A DNA stretch of 64,000 nucleotides from contig JAWKLX010000047.1 in the NCBI GenBank assembly GCA_041392505.1, forward strand, positions 1 to 64,000, in the 5' to 3' direction. The notes below the pieces were generated by a model, which did no database searches, was not told the DNA's origin, and was given only the letters and a program-made list of their open reading frames with translations. Source of the DNA: UBA6168 sp041392505 (GTDB lineage Bacteria; Bacteroidota; Bacteroidia; Chitinophagales; Saprospiraceae). How positions within the stretch are numbered: the first letter of the stretch is position 1; each line of letters starts with the position of its first letter. Positions 1 through 7,603 of the stretch are shown in pieces. The translations under genes and the position numbers were made by a program.

Positions 1-2
1 AT

Positions 3-47
3 AACATAATTGTCATAACAGCATATAGCGAAAGCGATGAAGAATAA
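3..47 (+). CDS. C-terminal tail of an upstream gene, possibly a type II toxin (partial)
   Basis: The frame open at the left edge encodes NIIVITAYSESDEE and then stops with TAA at 45-47. It overlaps the next gene's ATG by 11 bases. A short tail ending in a V-I-T-A-Y pattern and overlapping a small HTH-like gene is what the end of a RelE-, BrnT- or DUF4258-like toxin looks like when the antitoxin lies downstream. Only 14 residues are visible, so the toxin identity is inference; that an upstream coding frame ends here is better supported. Confidence 0.4.
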   Translation, partial: NIIVITAYSESDEE

Positions 48-414
48 ACCATTTAAAAATATTGAAGAAGAAAACGATTTCATCCTTGACCTTCCTTTGA
101 AGGACTTGAAAAAATATGAGGTTAATGCCACGTTCCAAATGGCCACTGTGGGCGTGGAAGAACCGGCCCCCGATTATTTTACCAAAGAGGTGGAACTTAT
201 CCAACAATTGTCTTTAACCGCATTGAAAAATGCTTTGGGACAAGATATCACTTCCATTCCACTTGAAGATAAAATATCAAAAACTGGACTTGCCAAAGAT
301 GTTATTCAACAAATAGAAAAGGACAAAGGGAAAGCGAGTTTGGAAGATATTATTACTTATTGTAAAGGATTGGGGATTCGGTTTCGGGATTTTTTGCCGG
401 AGGTGTTTGGGTAG
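37..414 (+). CDS. HTH-like small protein, possible antitoxin
   Basis: This is a 125-residue protein. Residues 77-124 resemble the second half of an XRE/Cro-type helix-turn-helix: a GLAKDVIQQIEKDKG recognition-helix pattern, then SLEDIITYCKGLGI and a hydrophobic end. Residues 1-50 are acidic and probably a separate interaction segment. The start overlaps the end of an upstream frame by 11 bases, which implies co-translation and suits a toxin-antitoxin pair in toxin-first order. It could equally be a stand-alone regulator. A 195-base AT-rich gap follows, holding only a small CCACG/CGTGG hairpin at 569-582. Confidence 0.6.
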   Translation: MKNKPFKNIEEENDFILDLPLKDLKKYEVNATFQMATVGVEEPAPDYFTKEVELIQQLSLTALKNALGQDITSIPLEDKISKTGLAKDVIQQIEKDKGKASLEDIITYCKGLGIRFRDFLPEVFG

Positions 415-609
415 GATAAGGCTCAACTGCTACTTCAAAAGAAAATTTTAATAATTATAAAAAAACAATTAAGCCATACAGTCCAACACTTTTAAAATAC
501 CAGCCTCTAAAAACATAAATTTATTTTTAATTTCGAATAATCTTATTTAATTCTACTAAGCCTTAAAACCACGAATACGTGGATCATGGGCAATCTAATA
601 TAAGTAGCT

Positions 610-1836
610 ATGAAAATGAATAACTGTTCTAATCGGTATATTTTCCTTTTTGTTTTTATCACATCCTCCTCTTTCTTGTTGCAAGGCCAAGATTACAAAC
701 ATATTGATGCAGGAAGAGGGGATACATACGAAAAGTGGATGGCCGATAAAACACTTAATTGTTTAACTTATTCGTGTGCGAAGGATTTGAAAAAACGGAA
801 TTTTACAATAAAGCCAATCCTAAGTGATTCTTTAATAAATGAATTAGAAACATTTTCAAAATTTTACAAAGACAGTAGTGCTCACCACAAATATTACAAT
901 GCTTTCTTCGACTTGGAAGATATACCCAACCTGATTTTCACTAGGACTATTTATTCGACAAAAAGAAATACACTGCTCTTACAACTTGAAATTAAATTTG
1001 AATATGTAGCTGGACTGCTAAGGCTTTCCGAAATCTCCGTTAATAAAGGCAATAAAATACAACATCACGCCCTATATGATGAATATAAAATCACTGCTGC
1101 ATACACTGAAGAAGATAGAAAAAATGGATTACCACCACCACCACCGCCGCCGCCCAAAAGAATTGAAATGTATGTGTTCAAAGACTTGGTAGACTACCCT
1201 GTTCTTTGCCTTTGTGAAAATGACGAAATATTTATTTTTGAGAAAGACAAATATGTGCTAAATGATAGATATGTTTATGAATATTTAAAAAAGATTAAGG
1301 AAGGACTATTCATAGCGAGGAAAGGTGAGCTGCATGGAATTATCAATGAAGCGAACAGCGTTGTTGTGCCCTTTGAATATCAGGAATTAACGTTTGTCGC
1401 TTATGGAATTTTAAAAGCTAAAAAAGAGGGTCATTATGGAATGATTGATTTTGAAGGAAGTGAAATTATACCTTTCGTTTATGATGATTTAAATTCTTTC
1501 GAATATTACGACAGAAATTTAAAAGAATCGGTTCGGTTTACAAGGATAAAAAAGAATAGCCTGTAAGGCATGTATCTCCACCGGGAAAATAAATTAATAA
1601 CATGTGAATATAGTTGGGTATACCCAATAGTCAGTGGCCAATATTTTAAGGTAAAAAAAGAGGAGAAGTACGGATTGCTTGATAAAAATGGAAATGTTAT
1701 AGCCCCATTGGAGTTTGATGAATTGGATGTAAATTTCGCTCATTTTTTTTCCTTTGAAAAAAAAGGGAAATCTTTCAATTGGGTTCCTGCTAATCAACAA
1801 ATCAAACATCAGCGAAATTTAAAGAAAAATCACTAA
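610..1836 (+). pseudogene. WG-repeat protein gene interrupted by an in-frame stop
   Basis: The first segment (610-1566, 318 residues) begins with a signal peptide ending near residue 26 (hydrophobic run then LLQGQ). It carries an eight-proline run at residues 175-182 and then WG-type beta repeats (HGIINEANSVVVPFEY, YGMIDFEGSEIIPFVY). TAA at 1564-1566 stops it, but the same frame continues to 1836 and holds another clear repeat (YGLLDKNGNVIAPLEF). The stop sits where the aromatic residue before Gly belongs, so one change from TAT or TAC (Tyr) would explain it. The downstream part could restart at ATG 1570 but would lack a signal peptide. WG-repeat proteins are usually exported proteins of unknown function. 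The gene could be a pseudogene, a strain variant or a sequencing error. Confidence 0.7.
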
Positions 1837-1872
1837 TTTTCTTGTCATATCGATCGAGCTGATATTTTTCCT

Positions 1873-1902
1873 GCTGGTTCCAGTTTCCAAACTGAAACCA
1901 GC
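1873..1902. other. Hairpin downstream of the WG-repeat gene
   Basis: Two arms, GCTGGTT-C-CAGTTT and AAACTG-A-AACCAGC, pair as 6+7 bp around one mismatch with a 2-base loop. No T run follows on either strand, so it may be a 3'-end stabiliser or a weak terminator. The rest of the stretch up to the insertion sequence at 2103 shows nothing I can name. Confidence 0.4.
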
Positions 1903-2103
1903 GTAAAACCATCGTAGTGCGCAATTAATAAAAAGTTTGAACCAGGGTCAGCCAATGTTTTCTAAATTATCACCGGCCGCCAAAAGCATATTGCCATATC
2001 GAACCAATTTTTTTTTATACGGCATTGATATTTTAGAATATCATCCACCCAACTATATCCTTCAAATATGCATCCATACCTATTAATCCGAATTTAAGGT
2101 TAT

Positions 2104-2133
2104 TTAGGTTAAACGCACGAAAACGTTGTTAGA
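2104..2133. repeat. Left terminal inverted repeat of the ISAs1-like element
   Basis: Begins TTAGGTTAAACGCACGAAAA and matches the reverse complement of 3262-3291 except at one internal position (CG here, CA there). The transposase stop codon at 2129-2131 lies inside the repeat. Confidence 0.85.
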
Positions 2134-3229
2134 AATTTTTGAGTACTTCAAAGAGCAGGGAATCATTCCAAGCGACCTTCTTCCTCATGGTCTTCAAGGA
2201 CTTTCTCCCCTTGCTCTTCATCAAAGTTTGCAAGGCCATCTTTCTCACAATTGCCATGTTTTCAGGGCCATTCCCTTCCCTCAACCTTTGGCGGTCTTCA
2301 TTAAAAACGACATCCAGATGCCAATGTAGCTGGTTTTCAATACCCCAATGCTTGCGGGTACATCCCGCAAAGTATTCAGCATTTTCCGCCCTGCTGCTGA
2401 TGTAGAAGCGGGCCTGTAACGTGGGGTTTCCTTCACCGTTCTTAAATCCCCTTTCGGCTTCCACCAGGATGACCCTTTTGCTGTCCGCCCATTTCAGGGA
2501 TTCGTCAATGTAGGTCAGGTCGTCGCAGACATAAGTCGTCCGCCTTTCAACCCTCCCGCCGCAGTAACCCACTTCCGAATAGACATCCATCTGGGCCTTG
2601 TGTTTCCCCATCCAATCCTGTGCTTCTTCGTAAAGGCCTTTTTGGTTTTTCTTCAGCGCCAGCAAGTAATCGCCCCCGTTTGAGCGTATAAGGGCTGCCA
2701 CCTTTCTGTCACAGCCCATTGCGTCTATGCTCACCAGGGCCCCACGCACATCAATCGCTTCAACCAGTTCCGGGATAGCGGTTTTTTCATTGCTCTTTTT
2801 GTCCGTCTTCACTTGCCCCAGCGATACACAATGCTCTGATGCCCAAGCGCTTACTATACAGATGGCGGCTGTCTTTTTGCCACGCTTCCCGGTAGCCCTC
2901 AGTACCTTGCCGTCAATATTGACCTGGTATTCTTCCAAAGCTTTTAACACTTCCCCGGTACGTTCCCGAAGGCATTTTTCAAATGCCCCGGCATCTATGT
3001 TTTGAAATACACGGCGGAAAGTGTCGTGGGAAGGGATGCCATTGGGCAGCGGGACAAATTGGCGCAAAAAATCCTCTTTCTCAGCACCGTATTCTGCTAT
3101 TTCCTCGAAATCATCCGCCCCGCTGATTACTGCACATAGAGACATCACTAAAATGGAATGCAGGTAATGTTTAACTTGGGTTTTCCGCCGAAAATCAGGG
3201 ATGTCCTCAAATATTTCTATTAATTTCAT
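2129..3229 (-). CDS. ISAs1 family transposase
   Basis: The 366-residue protein has the DDE_Tnp_1-associated N-terminal domain (IPDFRRK near residue 12; GIPSHDTFRRVFQ near residue 64) followed by a DDE catalytic domain. Catalytic candidates are D in NIDGKVLRA, D in SIDAMGCD and E in HWGIENQLHWHLDVVF. H-repeat proteins have the same layout. The length is normal for the family and no frameshift is visible. The stop codon overlaps the left inverted repeat, and nothing else is encoded in the element. Confidence 0.93.
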   Translation of the reverse strand: MKLIEIFEDIPDFRRKTQVKHYLHSILVMSLCAVISGADDFEEIAEYGAEKEDFLRQFVPLPNGIPSHDTFRRVFQNIDAGAFEKCLRERTGEVLKALEEYQVNIDGKVLRATGKRGKKTAAICIVSAWASEHCVSLGQVKTDKKSNEKTAIPELVEAIDVRGALVSIDAMGCDRKVAALIRSNGGDYLLALKKNQKGLYEEAQDWMGKHKAQMDVYSEVGYCGGRVERRTTYVCDDLTYIDESLKWADSKRVILVEAERGFKNGEGNPTLQARFYISSRAENAEYFAGCTRKHWGIENQLHWHLDVVFNEDRQRLREGNGPENMAIVRKMALQTLMKSKGRKSLKTMRKKVAWNDSLLFEVLKNF

Positions 3230-3261
3230 CCCAAAAGATAAGCTCTTTTGCCTACTTTTTC

Positions 3262-3291
3262 TCTAACAATGTTTTCGTGCGTTTAACCTAA
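3262..3291. repeat. Right terminal inverted repeat of the ISAs1-like element
   Basis: Ends GTTTTCGTGCGTTTAACCTA and mirrors the left repeat with one mismatch over 30 bases. It lies about 30 bases upstream of the transposase start, where the promoter would be expected. Confidence 0.85.
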
Positions 3292-3302
3292 TTTTAAGGC
3301 TA

Positions 3303-3605
3303 AATTCGTTTCATCTATAGGAATAAGTGTAAGTTATACGTTTTTTTTCAAGCCCTTAAATACATGTAAGCACATGTTTATCAATTGTTTACAACATATT
3401 TTTTCATTAATGTTTTTAGCCCTTCTTGACAATCGTTTGTTTTCCCCGTAAATTGCGGAACTTTTAGAGAATATAAACCCCAAAAACTCACCTTCTTTTT
3501 GAATATCCATCCATAGAACTATCCAAAAGCGAAACACACGGCTTTCTTTCATTAAACATTGAATGAGAGAATTATTCCTTCATTTTTTTAAGCAAAAGGA
3601 AAAGC
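3303..3605. other. AT-rich intergenic region
   Basis: This is about 300 bases between the insertion sequence and the small ATPase gene. I see no RNA gene or repeat. A minus-strand open frame of 72 codons covers part of it, but its composition is not protein-like. The promoter of the ATPase gene must lie here, though I could not pick out a convincing -33/-7 pair. Confidence 0.5.
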
Positions 3606-3992
3606 ATGTTAAAACTCGCATCTAACGCCGGGAGCGTTTCCAAGGTAGAACCTTTCGTGCAAAAATTGGTTAATCGTTATAACCTAAGCCCAGATAGAGA
3701 ATGTGATATTCTTGTCAGTCTCACCGAAGCAGTTACCAATGCCATAGTGCACGGCAATTGCAAAAAAGAAGACAAGACTGTCCAGGTCAAAATGAAGCAA
3801 GAAAAAGGCATTTTGGCGCTTCGTGTATCTGACGAAGGCTGTGGCTTCGATTTTAACAATTTACCTGACCCAACAGCTCCAGAAAACATTTGTAAATGTG
3901 GAGGGCGTGGCGTTTATCTTATGCGCCAATTAGCCGATAATATCCGCTTTTATAATAATGGTAGCACCGTTGAAATGCGGTTCAAATTATAA
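3606..3992 (+). CDS. Anti-sigma-factor-type ATP-binding protein (HATPase_c_2, RsbW-like)
   Basis: The 128-residue protein is a lone GHKL ATPase domain. The N box is visible (E41, N45, H49 in TEAVTNAIVHGN), as are the G1 box (D76-E-G-C-G80) and the G2 box (GGRGVYLMRQLAD from residue 99). Stand-alone proteins of this type are serine kinases that phosphorylate STAS anti-anti-sigma proteins and bind sigma factors, or act in PP2C/STAS partner-switching chains. No STAS protein, sigma factor or phosphatase lies nearby, so the partner is unknown. ybeY follows after 33 bases and may be co-transcribed. Confidence 0.85.
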   Translation: MLKLASNAGSVSKVEPFVQKLVNRYNLSPDRECDILVSLTEAVTNAIVHGNCKKEDKTVQVKMKQEKGILALRVSDEGCGFDFNNLPDPTAPENICKCGGRGVYLMRQLADNIRFYNNGSTVEMRFKL

Positions 3993-4025
3993 CTATATCG
4001 AACCAATTCGACTTTCCAACTTTAA

Positions 4026-4496
4026 ATGTCTTTTATAAAATTCCCTTCCTCCCCAGAAGAAAAAGGAAACATAGTATTTTCATCGGAAGAAATCGACTTC
4101 TGTTTAGAAAATGAAAAAATTATTAGGGATTGGTTGAAGGAGATAATTGAGCGAGAAGAGAAAGAACTCTTGTCGCTCAATTTTATTTTTTGCTCCGATG
4201 AATATCTTTACGACATGAATGTTGAATACCTTGAGCACGACACATTCACCGATGTCATTACTTTTCCTTATAGCGCTCCGCCAATTATCGAAGGGGATAT
4301 CTTTATCAGTATTGATCGTATAAAAGAAAATGCTAAAAAATTCAAAGTCTCATTTACAAACGAACTGCACCGGGTCATGGCGCATGGTGTTTTACACCTC
4401 TGCGGATTAGGCGACAAATCGGACCAAGAAGCATTGGTTATGCGTCAAAAAGAAAATGAAGCTTTGTTACTGATAGATTCTTACTATACACTTTGA
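4026..4496 (+). CDS. ybeY: Endoribonuclease YbeY (rRNA maturation factor)
   Basis: The 156-residue protein is the usual YbeY length. The zinc-site region reads AHGVLHLCGLGDKSD, giving H120 and H124 with D130 in the position of the third ligand. This is the H-x3-H-x5-D form I recall from Bacteroidota rather than the H-x3-H-x5-H of E. coli. The conserved upstream motif HDTFTDVITFPY (residues 71-82) is present. YbeY is a metal-dependent RNase for 16S rRNA 3'-end maturation and ribosome quality control. It sits 33 bases after the anti-sigma-type ATPase gene. A 262-base AT-rich gap follows with no recognisable feature. Confidence 0.93.
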   Translation: MSFIKFPSSPEEKGNIVFSSEEIDFCLENEKIIRDWLKEIIEREEKELLSLNFIFCSDEYLYDMNVEYLEHDTFTDVITFPYSAPPIIEGDIFISIDRIKENAKKFKVSFTNELHRVMAHGVLHLCGLGDKSDQEALVMRQKENEALLLIDSYYTL

Positions 4497-4758
4497 GTTC
4501 GTTTGATCTTCTTCCTAAAAAAACGAAATAAACGTGTTCTAACTTTACCACTTCCCCTTTACTTTAATTACTTCATATTTTCCTCGGACTTCCAGAACTA
4601 CAACATCCTAAAATCAGCTTCAAGGGTAAATTCAAATAGAAATTGCAACGTGCTATTTCTATAAGATAGTCAACCTTTCCCTTTCATCACAGGATGAGAT
4701 GAACACATCTTCATTCTAATTTTTAGGTGATATTTTTTTGTCCAGTTCTGAATATTAC

Positions 4759-5949
4759 TTAAACATTAGGCAATGCCGCATGGAATTTTTCTTGAATAAC
4801 ACCTACATATTTATCTAGTAATTCTAAAATCCGCTCTTGGCTTTTGGATTGGACAATCAGCCCGATATGAAACTCTTTATTATTTTTCCAAACAATTTCA
4901 GGATCGTTAAATGCTGAATAGTCAGGCTGTTCATAACGTGAGAGAGAAGTAATTATCCCCGCATATTCATTTTTAACTTTTGGCAATTTATAAGTTGTCC
5001 CGTTAACGACCGCTGTTTCTATTTTGGCCCATTCACCCCACAGGTTAATGCCAGAAGAAAACTCAACCATTTCAGCAAGATTAGCCCCGCCAACTCTTGA
5101 TGAAGTTTCAAGAAAATAGAATTTACCATCTTCTTTAGATTTAATAAATTCGGTATGTGAGGCACTGTATTGCATCCCAAATGCTTTCATGACCTCCGTA
5201 TTTAATTTTGTCAACTCCACTTCATCGTGTGAGCCAAATTTGCTTACGACTGACCGAAAAATACCACCGCCATGTGCCACATCCCAAGGTGTGCTCAGGT
5301 ATTGCGAAACCCTTGTAAAGAGAGCCTTCCCTCCAAAAGACAACGTATCAACATGATAGATATCTCCGGGACGGAATTGTTCTGCTAAATAATTGTGGCG
5401 CTTCTCGCCAAGGCCATGAATGGCATGCCAAAGCTCATCGGCTGAATGCACTTTTATTATTCCCTTCGCAGCGGCCTCAAACCGAGGTTTTAACATATAA
5501 GGAGGTGCGACTTTTTCTGCAAAGTCGTTGATTTCCTGATCGTTAAAAAGCGAAGTAAACCCGGGCACCAACAGGCCAGCTTCTTTGGCTTTCATCCTCA
5601 TTGCCAATTTATCCCTGAAATGGCGGGAAGTCGTTTGACCCATACCGGGGATGCGAAAATGCTCTCGAAGTTCAGCAGCTTCTTCTACGTCAAAATCATC
5701 TAAAGCTACGATCTTATCAACTCTATTTGAACGCATAAAATAGGCAAGTCCGGCGATGAAATGCTCCATATTCCACACACCATGTTCGACTTCATCCATA
5801 AAGAATATATCATCGAGAAATTCTCTGGGCCATGGTTTATTTTCTGTATCTTTTGCTGTTACCAAAAAAACTTTGTTGCCAGCTTTCTTACAGCTTATTA
5901 AAAAGTCAGAACCTTTGAATTCGCATGAGATGCAAACGAAAGTTGCCAT
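4759..5949 (-). CDS. ATP-grasp domain enzyme, substrate unknown
   Basis: The 396-residue protein has an N-terminal Rossmann-like preATP-grasp segment (ending near VDKIVALDDFDVEEAAEL) and then an ATP-grasp domain. Markers are the nucleotide-binding Lys in PPYMLKPRF, the glycine-rich stretch near EAAAKGIIKV and the metal-binding acidic region in KFYFLETSSRVGG. Such enzymes join a carboxylate to an amine or thiol using ATP, as in peptide, carboxylase or biotin-type chemistry. No neighbour points to a substrate: glgC lies 110 bases upstream on the same strand. The C-terminal 80 residues have no feature I recognise. Confidence 0.8.
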   Translation of the reverse strand: MATFVCISCEFKGSDFLISCKKAGNKVFLVTAKDTENKPWPREFLDDIFFMDEVEHGVWNMEHFIAGLAYFMRSNRVDKIVALDDFDVEEAAELREHFRIPGMGQTTSRHFRDKLAMRMKAKEAGLLVPGFTSLFNDQEINDFAEKVAPPYMLKPRFEAAAKGIIKVHSADELWHAIHGLGEKRHNYLAEQFRPGDIYHVDTLSFGGKALFTRVSQYLSTPWDVAHGGGIFRSVVSKFGSHDEVELTKLNTEVMKAFGMQYSASHTEFIKSKEDGKFYFLETSSRVGGANLAEMVEFSSGINLWGEWAKIETAVVNGTTYKLPKVKNEYAGIITSLSRYEQPDYSAFNDPEIVWKNNKEFHIGLIVQSKSQERILELLDKYVGVIQEKFHAALPNV

Positions 5950-6059
5950 AGTTTATTGATTACTAAATTTAAAGTGGATTTGTACTAATGAAATAACAAG
6001 GACATTGTATCATCAATCAATGACAAATAGATGATTTCACACCCCAGGAATGGTTTTAA

Positions 6060-7364
6060 TTAGGAGCCGACAAATGTCCAGTCTTTTGGTGGTGGCGCAC
6101 CAATCCTACTACCGGCGGGAATGATGGCCCTTTTCTTAATGACTACAATCCCGTCCCTTATACAATACGTTTCCGTTTCTTCATCCGGCAGACCTTCAGC
6201 GCCTCGGATCACAACATTATTAGCAATGCGGCAGTCTTTATCAAGAATAGCATTTTCAATAATGCAGTGGCGGCCAACACCCATCGGGATGGCATCTTCT
6301 TCTGTTACTTCCTCTAAACGTTGGAAATAATCATTACCCATCATATACACATTTGAAATAACTGTGTAATGCCCGATCCTTGACCGTATCCCGATCAGAG
6401 ATCTTTCAATGCGTTCTGCATGAACGATACAACCTTCTGCCACTACGACTTTTCTAAATACGGTCCCAAAAAACTTACTGGGGGGCAACATCCTTGGACG
6501 GGTATAAATAGGCTTGATATTGTCAAAAAGGTTGAAGTCTGGTAGGTTGTCGGTCAAAGCGATGTTAGCATCAAAAAAGGAAGATATATTCCCGATGTCC
6601 GTCCAATAACCATTGTATTCAAAACTTGCTACGGTACGCTCTTCAGCGATTGCTGCTGGAATTATTTCTTTTCCAAAATCAACTGCTTGGTCATGCTTGT
6701 CAAAAAGCTCCCAGATAGCTTTTTTTGAGAAAATATAAATGCCCATGCTCGCCAAATATTCCTTTCCCGCCTTTTTGTTTGCATCGGATACTTCGGACTT
6801 CCATTTCGGCAATTCTTTCATGGGTGGTTTTTCCACGAAGGAATCGATCAAACCATCCTTATTCACCTTCATGATACCAAACGAAGTGGCATCTTTTGCC
6901 GTCACTGGTATGGTGGCGATGGTCACGTCCGCTTTCTTTTGGATGTGATACCGAGCAAGTTCTTCAAAATCCATTTGGTACAACTGATCGCCAGACAATA
7001 TCAAAATGTAATCATATTCATTATTGGTCAAATGCCTCTTAGTTTGCCTGACAGCATCGGCTGTCCCCTGATACCATTTATCGCTTCCCTGAGTTTGTTC
7101 CGCTGCCAAGATGTCCACAAAACCAGAATTAAAGGCATCGAAATGATAGGTGTTCTTAATGTGCTGGTTCAATGATGCTGAATTGAATTGGGTCAGCACG
7201 AACATCCTCTTCACGCCTGAATTCAGGCAATTTGAAATAGGAATATCAATCAAGCGGTATTTACCACCAATGGGCACAGCAGGTTTAGATCTTTGTTCAG
7301 TGAGTGGGTAAAGCCTTGTTCCTGCACCTCCCCCGAGGATAAGGCTTATCATTTTAATGACCAT
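6060..7364 (-). CDS. glgC: Glucose-1-phosphate adenylyltransferase
   Basis: Makes ADP-glucose from glucose 1-phosphate and ATP, the committed step of bacterial glycogen synthesis. The 434-residue length is typical. The N-terminal nucleotidyltransferase signature is clear (LILGGGAGTRLYPLTEQRSK, residues 8-27, then PAVPIGGKYRLIDIPISNC). The C-terminal half has the left-handed beta-helix pattern (IGIRSRIGHYTVISN, IIENAILDKDCRIANNVVI). The listed start gives MVIKMISL; the second Met at 7352 is equally possible. No other glycogen gene is visible nearby. A 239-base gap lies upstream. Confidence 0.95.
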   Translation of the reverse strand: MVIKMISLILGGGAGTRLYPLTEQRSKPAVPIGGKYRLIDIPISNCLNSGVKRMFVLTQFNSASLNQHIKNTYHFDAFNSGFVDILAAEQTQGSDKWYQGTADAVRQTKRHLTNNEYDYILILSGDQLYQMDFEELARYHIQKKADVTIATIPVTAKDATSFGIMKVNKDGLIDSFVEKPPMKELPKWKSEVSDANKKAGKEYLASMGIYIFSKKAIWELFDKHDQAVDFGKEIIPAAIAEERTVASFEYNGYWTDIGNISSFFDANIALTDNLPDFNLFDNIKPIYTRPRMLPPSKFFGTVFRKVVVAEGCIVHAERIERSLIGIRSRIGHYTVISNVYMMGNDYFQRLEEVTEEDAIPMGVGRHCIIENAILDKDCRIANNVVIRGAEGLPDEETETYCIRDGIVVIKKRAIIPAGSRIGAPPPKDWTFVGS

Positions 7365-7603
7365 AAACGAAATTGTTAAGAGTTAATAAAATTGTGGATC
7401 GAAAAATTGAGAATATGTAGTTTCTGGAATCTGTACCTTTTTATTGTCGCACCCATGTTGCGAATGGTAAAATAAATCATTTTTGTAAAACTATTTATCA
7501 AGAGAATACTAATTCTTTACCCAAGGGTAAAAAAAAACAAAAGTTATTCATTTTGTAGTTAGTGGAAGGGAACAACAGGTATTAGGCATTTTTTTTAGGA
7601 AAT

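Larger units (their letters stand above)
2103..3292 (-). mobile_element. Complete ISAs1-family insertion sequence (about 1190 bp)
   Basis: One transposase gene fills the element, which is bounded by 30-bp inverted repeats (2104-2133 and 3262-3291). The flanks carry a 10-bp imperfect direct repeat, TTTAAGGTTA at 2093-2102 and TTTAAGGCTA at 3293-3302, placed symmetrically outside the ends. The size, single reading frame and 8-10 bp target duplication fit the ISAs1 family. Inside, the base composition is more GC-rich than the AT-rich flanks, consistent with transfer. All parts look intact, so it may still be mobile. Confidence 0.85.

Noticed and set aside
1594..1809. Minus-strand frame opposite the second half of the WG-repeat gene
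   Set aside because: It is antisense to clear WG-repeat coding text.
3334..3552. Minus-strand open frame of 72 codons between the IS and the small ATPase gene
   Set aside because: Its composition is unlike the neighbouring genes and it has no recognisable domain or partner.
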